A stretch of DNA of 64,000 bases from Proteles cristata cristata (lineage: Eukaryota > Chordata > Mammalia > Carnivora > Hyaenidae), in contig JAESUZ010001712.1 in the NCBI GenBank assembly GCA_017311185.1, positions 310,001-374,000 of the forward strand. Reading direction: 5' to 3'. Positions 1 to 10,719 of the stretch are shown piece after piece. The position numbers were made by a program, and so were the translations under genes. Every line of letters begins with the position of its first letter. The first letter of the stretch is position 1. Below the pieces are notes generated by a model, which worked only from the letters and a program-made list of their open reading frames with translations, did not search any database and was not told the origin of the DNA.

Positions 1-42
1 GTAGGCCAGATTTTCCTAATGTGTGTTAATTACGTACTAGGG

Positions 43-231
43 TAGTGGTTCTCCAAGTCTGAGCTCCAAGTAGCAGCATCAGCAACAGCGGGGAACTTGT
101 TAGAAATGCAGATTCTCAGGCTCTCACCCCAGGACTACTGAACTGGAAACTCTGGGGATGGGGCCCAGCATCTGTGTTTTAACAAGCCTTCCAGATGATG
201 GTGATGCAACTCAAGTTCAAGAACCACCGAT
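43..231. mobile_element. MER5-like hAT-Charlie DNA transposon remnant
   Basis: The ends form an imperfect inverted repeat (GTGGTTCTCC at the left, GAACCACCG at the right) and the interior has the typical 'AGAAATGCAGATTCTCAGG ... AACTCTGGGGATGGGGC' layout. This matches my memory of the non-autonomous MER5 group. It has no coding capacity. Confidence 0.7.
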
Positions 232-284
232 CCAGACTGGAAATGAACTTTACTAGCCACACTTTTAAAACATACTTTATTATT

Positions 285-520
285 CGGGGCGCCTGGGTGG
301 CTTAGTCGGTTAAGCGTCCGACTTTCGCTTAGGTCATGATCTCGCGGTTCGTGGGTTCGAGCCCCGCGTCGGGCTCTGTGCTGACTGCCAGCTCAGAGCC
401 TGGAGCCTGTTTCAGTCTGTGACTCCCATTCTCTCTGACCTCCCCTGCTCATGCTGTCTCTCTCTCTCTCTCCTAGAAATAAATAAAACATTAAAAAAAA
501 AAAGAAAAAAGAAAAAAAAA
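285..520 (+). mobile_element. Young SINEC_Fc (felid tRNA-derived SINE)
   Basis: Full-length SINE from GGGGCGCC to an A-rich tail. It is flanked by a perfect 19-bp target-site duplication (266-284 and 521-539, TAAAACATACTTTATTATT). It carries the variant head GGCTTAGTCGG and the TTTCGCTTAGGTC string that mark a young subfamily seen six times in this window. CpGs in the B-box region are intact, which supports recent insertion. Confidence 0.95.
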
Positions 521-540
521 TAAAACATACTTTATTATTG

Positions 541-1094
541 TTCACATTATTGATCTGTCATATCAAATGGAGTCATTACTCTGAATAACTCTCAACCAAG
601 TTCATGAAGAATTACCATGGCTTCAGTGTAGATTATACTGTGAGCTGGTCATTTATTCCATAAATAATTGTACTGTATAATTTTATGGAAACAGAATGTT
701 TTGGTGGGTTTTTTTCTTTCTCATTTATTCTGTATAAGTAGGATGTTGTTGTTATCCAAACTAATAGCTGTATTACATTCTGATTTATATAACGCAATAT
801 AAAATTGCCATAATTACATTTCATGAAAAACACAGCTTGTGTGGGAATGCTGAAATGATCAATATAATGTGACATCCTGCATTACACAAATATAGGAATG
901 CACCCAAAAGTTAGTTCTTGGAAAGTATTAATCATAGTTTTAGATAATAGAAGGCACATTAAACAATACAATTGTGACTATATGGTATTAGCAATAAATA
1001 ACTTGGAAGTCAATTACTCCCTTGCTCTGACATGAAAGTGAAAGGGAGGCAGAGACATTTAAGATCCAGGTAAGCAAACACTGAGAAGCTACAG
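541..1094. other. Unassigned intergenic DNA
   Basis: AT-rich single-copy-looking sequence. No ORF with family resemblance and no repeat I can name. Confidence 0.5.
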
Positions 1095-1320
1095 TTGATG
1101 ATCATTAAAGGCTGACACTGACAGAGCCTTTAAATGTGCCAAACACTATGTTAGGAGATTTGACAAATACTAACTCAGTGGAGCCTGAACACTTTCCTAT
1201 GAAGTATATTGCTTTTATTCATTCTCTTCAGAGAAGGGGAAACAAGCCTTAGAAAAGTTAAATATGCTTTGCCTAAGGTTACACAACTGATAGAGACGGA
1301 AGCACAGCTCAAACCCAGTC
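1095..1320 (-). repeat. MIR SINE fragment
   Basis: Reads as the reverse complement of MIR: 'GTGCCAAACACTATG' is followed by 'GAGAAGGGGAAAC', then a 'GGTTACACAACTGATAG' core. It is old and diverged. Confidence 0.7.
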
Positions 1321-1444
1321 CTCATTACTTTGCTCCAAAGAACCAAACTATGAGTAGGACAACACATGAAAAACCAAAAAAGTAACCTTATGACCTTGGA
1401 TTAGAGAATGATTTCTTAAATATGATACCGAAAGCACGAGCAAT

Positions 1445-1492
1445 TATATATATACATATATATATATATATACACATACACACACACATATA
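1445..1492. repeat. (TA)n/(CA)n microsatellite
   Basis: Alternating TA then CA dinucleotides inside the old L1, probably expanded from an A-rich stretch. Confidence 0.8.
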
Positions 1493-1640
1493 AATTGGAC
1501 TTCATAAAAATTAAACACTTGTGCTTCAAAGAATATCAAGAAAGTGAACAAACAACCCAATGAATGAAAGAAAACATTTAAAAATTGTATCTGGTGAGGA
1601 GTTTGTATCTAGAACAAATTGAAGAACTCCTACAACTTAT

Positions 1641-2040
1641 TGTAGGCGGAATGTTTGTGTCCCTGCAAATTTCCTATATTGAAGGCCTAATGCCCAGTGT
1701 GGCCATATGGGCATTAGCCCCATTAGATGGGGCATTTAAGGATGCAATTAATGTTAAATGAGGTCATAAGAGTGGGGCCCTGAACCAAGAGCATTAGCAC
1801 TGAAGACAGCCAAAAAACTCCTTCTCTCTGTCTTTCTGTCTCTTTTTCCTCAGAGAAAAGGCCATAGAATAGAAAGAATTTATTTGCAAAGCAGGAAGGG
1901 AGCTTTTACCAGAACCCCAAACCTGCCAGAACCTTAATCTTAGATTTTTCAGGCTCCAGAACTGTGAGAAAATAAATGTGTGTTGCTTAAGCCACACAGT
2001 CTGTGGTATTTTGCTATGACAGCCCAAGTAGACAAAAACA
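1641..2040 (+). mobile_element. MLT1-type (ERVL-MaLR) solo LTR
   Basis: Begins TG and ends CA. It carries the MaLR landmarks 'GTTTGTGTCCCTGC', 'GAGGTCATAAGAGTGGGGCCCT', 'CTCCAGAACTGTGAGAAAATAAA' and 'AGCCACACAGTCTGTGGTATTTTG'. It sits inside the L1, which resumes at 2041. Target-site duplications are no longer readable. Confidence 0.8.
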
Positions 2041-2862
2041 GAATTCAATAATAAAAAGATAATCCAGAGAAAAATGAGCAAAGGATCTGAATAAACATTT
2101 CTCCAAGGAATACATACAAATGGCCAATAAACACATGAAATGCTTTTCTATGTCACAGTGATCAGGGATATCAGAACTATAATGAGATATCACTTCATAT
2201 GTACTAGAATGGCTAAAAAACAACAAAATTTGGAAAAGATATAGAGAAATTGGGACCTTCATAACACTGCACTGTTGGTAGGAATTTAAGATGGGGAAGT
2301 CACTTTGGAAAAGGGTCTGACAGTTTCTCAAATGATTAAACATAGAGTTACCATACAACCTAGCAAGTGCACTCTTAAGTATATACCCAGGAGAAATAAA
2401 ACATATGTCCATACAAACACTTGTACCCAAATGCTTATAGCAGCATTATTCACAACAGCCAAAAGGTAAAAACACCCACATGTCTATCACCAGATGAATG
2501 GATAAAGAAAATATAGTATATTCACACAGTAGAATATTATCCAGGTATGTGTGTTCATACAAAGGCATTAAGTTAGGCCACATATTGTGTGATACCATTT
2601 GTATAAAATGCCCATAATGGGCAAGTCTATAAAGATAGAAAATAGACTGATAAAAACTTGCCTAGCGCTGGAAGGCTGAGGGATAGGGTGTGTGTAGTGA
2701 CAGCTAAAGTACAAAGTGTCCTTTAGGACTGACAAAATATTCTGAAATGGATTCTGGTGATAGCTGCAAATTCTGTGAATATATATATTTTTTAAATTGA
2801 ATTATACATTTAAATGGTACAATGAATGGTTATAGCTCAATAAAGCTGTTACTGAAAAGAAG

Positions 2863-3928
2863 AGTGAAGGTAGAGAATGATTAGTGTCCTTGGAAGAGTG
2901 AATGTTTAGGGTAACTGTTGGGGTAAGTATGGTAGGATTTGGCCAAGGATAACTATTTCTGTCCAGTGGTGGGAAACCAATTAAAACTAGATCATGTGTA
3001 TATGCAGGACTTTCAAGCCTACAAAGTTAGCGTTCTTCATCCCAAAACCTGGAGGGCAGAGAGAAAACAGGCTGGAAGACTTGCACAAAGGGTTTAAAGG
3101 TCAGGGTGCAGACTTTGGTTAGCCTATGTCGTTCCGGGGTTCTTTCTTTCTTCTCTGATAGTTCCTTCATGGTGTCCTTTCGCTTGGCGTCCTTCAAATG
3201 TCTGTGTCCGCAGAGGCTCCGTAGGCGAGCCGTATGGAGTCTCTCTTGGTGAATGTACACTCTCACATGTTTCAGCTGCTATGTACATTTTGCTGGGTCC
3301 CCAGCTCAGACTGTCGCTGAGCATAGGCCCAACTATTCAGCTGCCCATTAGACATTTCCATCTGATTGTCCCACACATGTCCTCAATTCAAATGCCCAAC
3401 ACTGCACCTTCTCCATCTAGCTTATGATCCTTTACTTCCTATCTTGAAAAATGGCAAAGATTTTGGGAATCAGGTCAGTTTTGCACACAGTACAGTAGTG
3501 GTTTCATAGGGCCCAATAAAACGAGAAGGTTTATAGACACAAAGAGAACAGGGAAATGAAAGAGACTCGATAAATTACCCCTTTGATCGAGTCACACCTT
3601 TGGTTAACAACTCTCAATTATTCTTTAATATGCAGAGATGAAAACCCAAATTCTATATGCTGTTACTCATAATTTAACTTTTTCTGTAAATTTAATTCAA
3701 AAGAACACATATTCAATATATAAGTGATTCTGATATAGATACAGACCTTGACTTCATCTAGCTTATGGCCTAGTAAGGGAAGCTTGAGAGTAAACAAGAA
3801 ATTTCCATACAGTGTGATTAATGTCAATAAAGACTGAGCATGAGCTGCTATGCCAGCACATAGTGCATCTTACCCGCTGATTTGCGGTAGGGAGTGTAGG
3901 GAGTAAGTATGTTAGAAATGGTTTTCTG
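2863..3928. other. Unassigned intergenic DNA
   Basis: I see no gene and no repeat I can name. The segment 3150-3250 is slightly richer in CpG but has no supported ORF. Confidence 0.45.
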
Positions 3929-3945
3929 AGGCTAGAAGAGTTTCT

Positions 3946-4202
3946 TTCTCTTTTCCCTTTTTTTCTTTTTTTCTTTTTTTTTAAATTTTTTAAAAATGTT
4001 TTATTTATTTCTAGGAGAGAGAGACAGCGTGAGCAGGGGGGGTCAGAGAGAGAGGGAGTCACAGACTGAAACAGGCTCCAGGCTCTGAGCTGGCAGTCAG
4101 CACAGAGCCCGACGCGGGGCTCGAACCCACGAACCGCGAGATCATGACCTAAGCGAAAGTCGAAAGTCGGACGCTTAACCGACTAAGCCACCCAGGCGCC
4201 CC
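3946..4202 (-). mobile_element. Young SINEC_Fc inserted in the tail of an older SINE
   Basis: Reverse-strand copy of the young subfamily (GACCTAAGCGAAAGTC and GACTAAGCCACCCAGG present). It contains a 7-nt internal duplication (CGAAAGT twice, about 4153-4167). The T-rich left part merges with the tail of the older copy, so the exact left boundary is uncertain. Confidence 0.88.
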
Positions 4203-4414
4203 ATTTTCTTTTCTTAAATGTTTACTTTTGAGAGACAGAGAGAGAGTGTGAGTTGGGGAGGGGCAGAGAGAGAGGAAGAAACAGAATCTGAAGCAGGCTC
4301 CAGGCTCGGAGTTGTCCATGTAGAGCCTGACATGGGGCTTGAACTCATGGGCCGCAAGCTCATGACCTGAGCTGAACTCAGAGACTTAACTGACTGAGCC
4401 ACCCAGGCTCTCCA
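4203..4414 (-). mobile_element. Older SINEC copy
   Basis: Reverse-strand SINE ending GAGCCACCCAGG. Its TSDs AGGCTAGAAGAGTTTCT (3929-3945) and AGGCTGGAAGGGTTTCT (4415-4431) flank both this copy and the younger one, showing the order of insertion. Confidence 0.9.
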
Positions 4415-4431
4415 AGGCTGGAAGGGTTTCT

Positions 4432-5549
4432 GAAACAAACAGCATGAACAGAAGTGCAATGGAGGGAAAAGTATCACAGGTGTGTGGGGACCCATCAGTA
4501 AGAGTGGATGCAGAGCGATGATACTTGGAGAGAGAATCTGGTGGAAGTAGATTGAGGAGTTTCAGTGAATAATGCAGGAGTCAAACTGAATGAGAACTGA
4601 CAAAGCAGACACAAAAAGGGATTTAGCATTTTTCCAATAAGCTTGGCTGTGAAGAGGAGAGAAAAATAAGGCAAGAGGCAAAAGAGGGTGTGTGTTGGGG
4701 GTAGTGCTTTGGAGTCATGATGTGTGTGTGTTTCTCAGATAAGAGAGGTGTGAGCAACTTTAAATGCTAAAGGGAAGAAGCCAGAGTCAGGAGGGGGTGG
4801 GAGCAGGGGCTGTGGAACAAGGTGCCTAATGTGAAAGAGCTTGAGAAACTGAAGCATTTAGCCTCATTCTGTGGGATTAGAAGCAGGAGTAAAGATGCAT
4901 GTGGCAAACAGGATGGCAGGAATTTGATGGATTTCATTTGCCAAGTCAGTGAGGGAACAAATCGGGTAGATGCCTTGTAGAGTGTGAAGAATGTTTGAAA
5001 TAGCCATCATGACTATAGAAGGATTGAGTAGGAATAATAGAGGGAACGGCAAACGAACTGCTGTTTTCCATGAAGATGGTAACCAGCTAATTTAGGAATA
5101 AGTAAGAAAACTGTGCAAAGATAAAGAGATTGGCATTTGAGAATGGAATTTGTTGTTTTATGATTCAGAAGCAGATCAAACCCAGCTGATAAGATCTTGA
5201 CCTAGCAGGGGGACTGAGTGACTAATTAGGAAAACAATGTGAAGGTATTTGCAATCAAGGAAGTCAGTAAACCGAGAGGCCAGTGAATCGAACAGAGCAT
5301 CCGAGTGTATGCCAAGTTCCCCTGGTTGATGGCAAGTTTTAGGGAGAAGAAGAAAACTGTGAAAGAAGGTGAGTCCTCAGTAATGGTGGAGAGGAAAAAG
5401 AGTTAGGAAGGGAATGGTCAGGTAAAGAGGATTCTACAACTGGATGACATGACCCTTAAAGATGCAGAATGTCTATAAAAAACTGGAAGAATAATTCAGA
5501 AACTGTCTCCCTGCTTCTATTGTCTATTCTTCATACAGCAGTTGAGTTG
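4432..5549. other. Unassigned intergenic DNA, partly old-repeat-like
   Basis: Purine-rich, with phrases reminiscent of an ancient interspersed repeat also suggested near 53 kb. I cannot name the family. No gene seen. Confidence 0.4.
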
Positions 5550-5770
5550 ATTTTTTTTTTTAGAGAGAGAGAATGCATACATGTGAGTGGGAGAGGGGCA
5601 GAGGGAGACAGAGTGAGAGAGAAAGAAAGAGAGCAAGAGAGAAGGAGAGAATCTTCTCTCAGAAGATCACGCAGAGCCTGATGTGGGGCTCAAATCCAAA
5701 ACCATGAGATCATTCACTGAGCCTTAATAAAGCGTCAGATGCTTAACCAACTGAGCCACCCAGGTGCCCC
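5550..5770 (-). mobile_element. SINEC copy
   Basis: T-run at the left, GA-rich segment, and terminal CTGAGCCACCCAGGTGCCCC at the right. Moderately diverged. Confidence 0.85.
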
Positions 5771-5888
5771 CTACTCTCCTTTTCCATTCACAGATGATTC
5801 TGTGGACTGATGCTGTTGGGATCTCTGTTGAACAATTCAATCTTAATTTTTCAGCAGCAGCCAGAGAGCTTGGCGGATATGTTTCCAG

Positions 5889-6110
5889 AATCAGATGTCC
5901 TAGGTTGAATACAAGCTCTGCCACTTGTTGGGAAGGTGAACTTAAGCAAGTTATTTAACTTTTCCACACCTCCGTTTCTTTATTGGCAAAGTGGGGATTA
6001 TCATAATATGCTTCTCATTGATTTATTGTGATTTAATTATGACTAAGTGAATTATACCACATGACATTCTTAGGTTGATATTGGTGCATGATAAAGCCTC
6101 AGTACTTACT
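5889..6110 (+). repeat. MIR SINE
   Basis: Sense MIR: 'GAATACAAGCTCTGCCACTTG', 'AAGCAAGTTATTTAACTTTTC' and 'AAAGTGGGGATTATCATAAT' follow in the correct order. Confidence 0.8.
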
Positions 6111-6239
6111 AGCTGGTTTTTTGTGAGTGACTTGAAATTTCCTGATTCAAAGTAAGAGGTTCTCATACCTCTTTCCACTCTACTTTTACCACTAAGGAAG
6201 GAGGATGGGGTGAAGATAGAAGGCTCTGGTGTCTACCTC

Positions 6240-6365
6240 AGGAGACCAGCCTATGGTCTAAACTCTGCCACTTGGTTTGTGTGCTATTTTAAGCACGGCA
6301 CTCAACCTCTTGGGGTGTCGTAAAGATCAAGGAGTAAACATCTGTGAAAGTACTTTTTAAATAGC
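6240..6365 (+). repeat. Probable MIR fragment
   Basis: Contains 'AAACTCTGCCACTTGG' and 'CACTCAACCTCTTGGGG', which resemble the MIR core, but is heavily diverged. Confidence 0.45.
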
Positions 6366-6769
6366 AAGTTTGCTCTACCCAAAGAAGGAACTGTGGTTGA
6401 GAACAGGAAACAAAGTTAATTGGTTCTGTTTTGAAAATCTTACCCTTAGAAAATTTGTTTCAGGGAAAGAGTAACTCTTTGTCTCACATTGATTGGATTA
6501 TCCTGATTATTTTATGTGGCCTTCTTTTTTTTTTTTTTTTAACTACGGGTGCTGTGGGAAGTCATTCTGAGCCCAGGATATGCTTCCTTTTCTTGTTTAC
6601 AAATCTGGTTGGTCTACTAAACAAACAAATGCAGTCATACACATCTTTGTGGTTTAAAACCTGTTCCTGTGCTTTGACAAAGGGGCTCTGGAAGGAATGG
6701 TAATGCGATTAGGACAGCAGCTGGCTGGGGGAGTGAGAACACCCACATCAGGCAGCCATCCCTACGGGG

Positions 6770-7020
6770 TTCCTGGCAGAGGCAGGTTAAGATCAAGGTC
6801 TCTGACTTGGGTTACCTGAGTTCGAATCCCAGTTCTACTACTTATTTTCTGGGTGACATTGCAAATTATGTAACCTCTGAGTGCCTCTGATTACACATCT
6901 GCAAAATGGGAACAACTATAGTGCTTACCTTATAGGGTTACTGTTGGAGTAAATGCGTAAATATAGGTAAAGTGCTTATTATATTAGTATAAGTGAGTGC
7001 TAACTGAGCAGTTACTATTA
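6770..7020 (+). repeat. MIR SINE
   Basis: 'GAGTTCGAATCCCAGTTCTAC', 'TTATGTAACCTCTGAGTGCC' and 'TGCAAAATGGGAACAAC' in order, followed by the MIR 3' part. Confidence 0.85.
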
Positions 7021-7521
7021 ATATATGCACAGAGTCAATGCTGGCAGACATGTCCTTTGGTACTAGATAAGCTTTCCTAAATACCAGTGCACCCATCGGA
7101 CAGATGGAGGACTTTGGGACAGATGGAGGACTCATTTTGTCTAACGCTAGAGGTTTATAAGTAATACAGGTCTACTTGGTTACTTTTCCTCTTTCTCCTT
7201 TTCTCTAAGACCACAGCCAAGGCTAGGAACGGTAGACTCAGAAAACACCAATTAGATACAGATGTAGACAGTGAGTCCCAGTGCTGTTTGGGTCTGCCGC
7301 TTGGATCTCCCTAGAGCTGGTAGAGTCATTCCCAAATAATTTCCTCCTTGGGTTATTTTGCCTAACTGGTAGAAGAGAGGTATGAGGTGGATAGTGGAAG
7401 GGAGAGAGGTGTGAGGTGGAAGTGGAAGGGATAGATGACAAAGGAGAAGGGGAAAAGGGGTTTGGAGACCCTTTGGCAGTGGATCTAACCTGTGGTCCCA
7501 TGTTTTCTGTTCCACTTTTAT
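7021..7521. other. Unassigned DNA with two local duplications
   Basis: No gene or named repeat. GGACAGATGGAGGACT occurs twice (7098-7113 and 7117-7132), and a roughly 27-bp GAGAGGTRTGAGGTGG unit occurs twice near 7374-7429. Confidence 0.5.
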
Positions 7522-7536
7522 AAAAATATGTCTCTT

Positions 7537-7767
7537 GGGGCACCTGGGTGGCTCAGTCAGATAAGCATCTGACTTCGGCTCAGGTCATGATCTCACAGTT
7601 TGTGGGTTCGAGCCTTGCGTCGGGCTCTATGCTGACAGCTAGCTCAGAGCCTGGAGCCTGTTTCAGATTCTGTGTCTCCCTCTCTCTCTGACCCTCCCCT
7701 GCTTGCTCATGCGCTCACTCTCTCTCTCTCTCAGAAATAAATAAAATATAAAAATTAAAAAAAAAAG
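7537..7767 (+). mobile_element. SINEC_Fc with perfect TSD
   Basis: Flanked by a perfect 15-bp duplication AAAAATATGTCTCTT (7522-7536 and 7768-7782). The internal sequence is close to the felid consensus. Confidence 0.93.
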
Positions 7768-7782
7768 AAAAATATGTCTCTT

Positions 7783-8587
7783 AGAGAGAAATGGCTAGAT
7801 CTTCTGTCAAGTATAATTTTCCGCTTCAAGTTTGAACTATTCTAATCTCATGAGTTAGAGGATGGGAAGAGACTCCAAGGGATAAAAGGTCACTGAGAAT
7901 CAGGTGGACTGGGCCTTCTCCTTAGGAATTGAGGTGAACAACCCCCTGCTTCTTCTCAGCTTCTCTAATCTCATAAAACAAAATGCATTCAAGAGCCCTA
8001 AGGAGAGGATCTCAACCACACAGCACCAGGGGAATGCCAGTTGCCTTGGAGTCTAGATTAACACTTCTAAAACTTTGCCGTGCATCACATGACCTGTGCA
8101 TCAAATGACCTTTCTCAAAGAAGAAATGCAGGCTTGAGAGTCTACATTTCTAACAAGCCCAGGTGATGCTATTGCTGCTTCCTGATGCCCCCTTTTAGAG
8201 TAGCAAGTCTTCTAGATAAATGGTGACCTAGAGTTGCGAGATACACAAGCACTGCTGCTAAGTTACTACCCTGTAGATAGTGTGACCCATCTGAGTACAC
8301 TTGACCTTGGCCAACTTGCTTCTTGGAAATGGAGTGACAAGAAATGCCCCCGTCCTTCATTCCAACTCCAGATTTTGAAAGAACGAGGAGGAGCAAGAAG
8401 ATATTTATAGTGGCCAATCAGTCCTGTAAGTGATTTTCTAGTCTATCCATAAGGTAGAGTTGTCTGAAATAAGCCTAATATGAATGTTGTACATTGGTGC
8501 CAGTTCTGGTCTTTAAAGGAGGAGCTGTGGAACAATGTCATTCATTATCTTCAGGATGACAGATGACAACCCTAAATGTCATTTTTT
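7783..8587. other. Mostly unassigned; possible hAT remnant at 8,000-8,180
   Basis: The segment near 8040-8180 ('AACACTTCTAAAACTTT ... TTTCTAACAAGCCCAGGTGATGC') resembles a diverged MER5/MER20-type hAT element. The rest is unrecognised. Confidence 0.4.
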
Positions 8588-8600
8588 AAAGCCTTTTCCT

Positions 8601-8882
8601 GGAGCACCTGGAAGGCTCAATCAGTTAAGTGTCTGACTCTTGGTTTTGGCTCAGTCCAGATCTCACTGTTTGTGAGTTCAAGCCCTGCCTCAAACCCCCC
8701 TTTCCCACCCCCATGGAGCCCTGCCTCAAGCCCTACCTTGAGCTCTGCACTGGGAGCTTGGAACCTGCTTGGAATTCTCTCTCCCCCTTCTCTGCCCCTC
8801 CCCTGCTGATGATCCCAGTGTAGGTATGCTCTCTCTTACTCTCTCTCTCTCAAAGTAGTTAAATAAACATTAAAAAAAGGAA
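8601..8882 (+). mobile_element. Older SINEC copy with an internal duplication
   Basis: Head GGAGCACCTGGAAGGCTCA, tail AATAAACATTAAAAAAAGG. TSDs are AAAGCCTTTTCCT (8588-8600) and AAAGCTTTTTCCT (8883-8895). The middle contains a repeated 'GCCCTGCCTCAA' block (around 8681 and 8720), making it longer than usual. Confidence 0.85.
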
Positions 8883-8939
8883 AAAGCTTTTTCCTTATGA
8901 GTACCCAAATCTTATTAGTCCTCCAAGTTAGCTGTCATC

Positions 8940-9350
8940 AACTACACAACTCCTACATACCAGTGCTTTACATACAGAACTTTATTCAGTTTTTCCTAAA
9001 CAATATTTCTTTTCTTTTTTAAATGTTTATTTATTTTTGAGAGAGAGACAGAGCACAAGCAGGGTAAGGACAGCGAGAGACAGAGACACAGAACCCGAAG
9101 TAGGCTCCAGGCTCTGAGTTGTCAGCACAAAGCCTGAAATAGGGCTCAAACCTACAAGCTGTGAGATCATGACCTGAGCTGAAGTTGGATGCTTAACTGA
9201 CTGTACCACCCAGGCACCCTCCAAACAATATTTCAAAATAGAGATCACCTCCATTTGACAGATGAAAGAATTGAGGCTCAAAGAGGTTAAGTAATTTGCC
9301 CAAGGTTATCCAGTTATGAAAACACAGTTAGGCTAGAAACATGGTTAAGT
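8940..9350 (-). repeat. MIR SINE split by a SINEC
   Basis: The MIR 3' part ('CCAGTGCTTTACATACAG') lies left of the SINE at 9010-9222, and the core ('GACAGATGAAAGAATTGAGGC', 'AAGAGGTTAAGTAATTTGCC') resumes right of it. Confidence 0.8.
9010..9222 (-). mobile_element. SINEC copy inside MIR
   Basis: TSD AAACAATATTTC at 8998-9009 and 9223-9234, both copies being MIR sequence. Reverse-strand SINE structure. Confidence 0.92.
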
Positions 9351-9448
9351 CTAATTTCACTTCTCTTTCTATTACCTCCATGTTGTCCCCAAAATAACAA
9401 AGTTACTATTTCAAAATTGAGAAGAATTGTTCTTTAAAAGCAAATTTA

Positions 9449-9660
9449 GGGGGTGTGCCTGGTTGGCTCAGTCAGTTGAATGTCTGACTTCGGCTCAGGT
9501 CATGATCTCACGGTTCCTGAGTTTGAGCCCTGTGTGGGGCTCTGTGCCGGCAGCTCAGAACCTGGAGACTGCTTCGGATTCTGTGTCTCCTTCTTTCTCT
9601 CTGTCCCTCCTCTCTCTCTCTCTCTCAAAAAGAAATAAACATTAAAAAATATTAAATAGC
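9449..9660 (+). mobile_element. SINEC_Fc copy
   Basis: Head GGGGGTGTGCCTGGTTGGC. TSDs TTTAAAAGCAAATTTA (9433-9448) and TTTAAAAAACAAATTAA (9661-9677) are imperfect. Confidence 0.88.
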
Positions 9661-9720
9661 TTTAAAAAACAAATTAAGGGGTGCTTGGGTGGCTCAGTCA
9701 AGCACCTCACTCTTATCTTT

Positions 9721-10203
9721 GTTTCTGTTTTTTATTCTCAAGTTAGTTAACATACAGTGTAGTCTTGGCTTCAGGAGTAGAACACAGTGATTCATCTGTT
9801 ACATATGATACCCGGTGCTCATCACAGAACGTGTCCTCCTTAATGCCCGTCATTTAACCATCCTCCCATGAACCCTCAGTTTGTTCTCTGTATTTAAGAG
9901 TCTCTTATGGTTTGCCTCCCTCTCTGTTTTCATCTTATTTTTCCTTCTATTCCCCTATATTCATCTGCTAAGTTTCTCAAATTCCACATATGAGTGAAAT
10001 CATATGATAATCTCTTTCTCTGACTGACTTATTTCATTTAGCATAATATGCTCCAATTCCAACCATGTTGTTGCAAATGGCAAGATTTCATTCATTTTCG
10101 TTGCTGAATAGTATTCCATTGTGTATATACACCACATCTTCTTAATGCATTCATCGGTTGATGGACATTTGGGCTCTTTCTATAATTTGGTTATTGTTGA
10201 TAG
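9721..10203 (-). mobile_element. Carnivore L1 3' end, 5'-truncated
   Basis: Reverse-complement L1 3' sequence ('AGTTAGTTAACATACAGTGTAGT', 'AGTCTCTTATGGTTTGCCTC', 'GTTGTTGCAAATGGCAAGATTTC' type strings). It ends in the middle of ORF2, so it is 5'-truncated and inactive. Confidence 0.88.
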
Positions 10204-10306
10204 AAGTGCCTGACTCTTGATTTGGGCTCAGGTAATGATCTCATGGTTTGTGGGATTGAGCCCCACATCAGGCTCTGCACTGGATTTGTGGAGTTCTGAT
10301 TAAGAT

Positions 10307-10309
<3 letters not shown>

Positions 10310-10353
<44 letters not shown>
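10310..10353. repeat. (TC)22 microsatellite
   Basis: Uninterrupted CT dinucleotides grown from the CT-rich part of the SINE. Confidence 0.95.
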
Positions 10354-10354
<1 letters not shown>

Positions 10355-10524
10355 CCCATTCCCCCACAAAAATATTAAAAAATAAAAATAAACTTCAATT
10401 GCACATTTCTGTGTAATCACTGGACTCCATTGATGCGAATGTGTGACAAAGCTACTGACGCTCAAGTTTCAAAATTCCTGACTTGTAAAAGTACCTTCCA
10501 CGGCTTTCTAATTTTTATCTACAG

Positions 10525-10638
10525 TTTTGTAATTTTTTTTTTTCCTAAGGTAGGTTCCATGACCAGCATGGATCTGGAACTCACCACCCTTTAATAAAGA
10601 GTCACACACTCTATCAACTGAACCAGCCAGGTGTCCTA
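10525..10638 (-). mobile_element. Diverged short SINEC copy
   Basis: Ends CTGAACCAGCCAGGTGTCC, the 'AGCCAGCCAGG' variant of the carnivore SINE. Body partial and diverged. Confidence 0.65.
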
Positions 10639-10719
10639 TTCTTTGTTCTTAAAAGGGTTCCCTAAACTTTAAAAAATAGGGGCTCCATAAAGTCTTAATT
10701 TGCTTCTGTTGCTATCAGA

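Larger units (their letters stand above)
1370..2862 (+). mobile_element. Ancient L1 ORF2/3' end, split by an LTR
   Basis: The left part (1370-1640) resembles the last part of L1 ORF2 ('AAATTGGACTTCATAAAAATTAAA', 'TTCAAAGAATATCAAGAAAGTGAA' type strings). The right part (2041-2862) continues with 'ATGGCTAAAAAACAACAAAATTTGG', 'CATTATTCACAACAGCC' type strings and ends in an AATAAAG-like tail. All reading frames are broken. An MLT1 LTR separates the halves. Confidence 0.8.
9678..10395 (+). mobile_element. SINEC copy interrupted by an L1 fragment
   Basis: The SINE head (9678-9715) and body/tail (about 10204-10395) belong to one element split by the L1 at 9721-10203. The sequence around the break ('AAGCACCTCACTCTT' before, 'AAGTGCCTGACTCTT' after) is duplicated with mutations, as expected for the L1's target site. 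Confidence 0.8.

Noticed and set aside
285..400. tRNA gene call from A-box/B-box-like sequence in SINEs
   Set aside because: TGGCTTAGTCGG and GGTTCGAGCCCCG derive from tRNA-Lys, but there is no complete cloverleaf with a paired acceptor stem. These are SINE heads.
9427..9645. Recurrent ORFs of the form 'WVAQSVKHLTSAQVMIS...' (also at 4,214, 12,032, 13,891, 15,399, 30,612, 33,980, 53,793 and others)
   Set aside because: All are translations of SINEC copies in either orientation. The shared peptide reflects the repeat, not a protein family.
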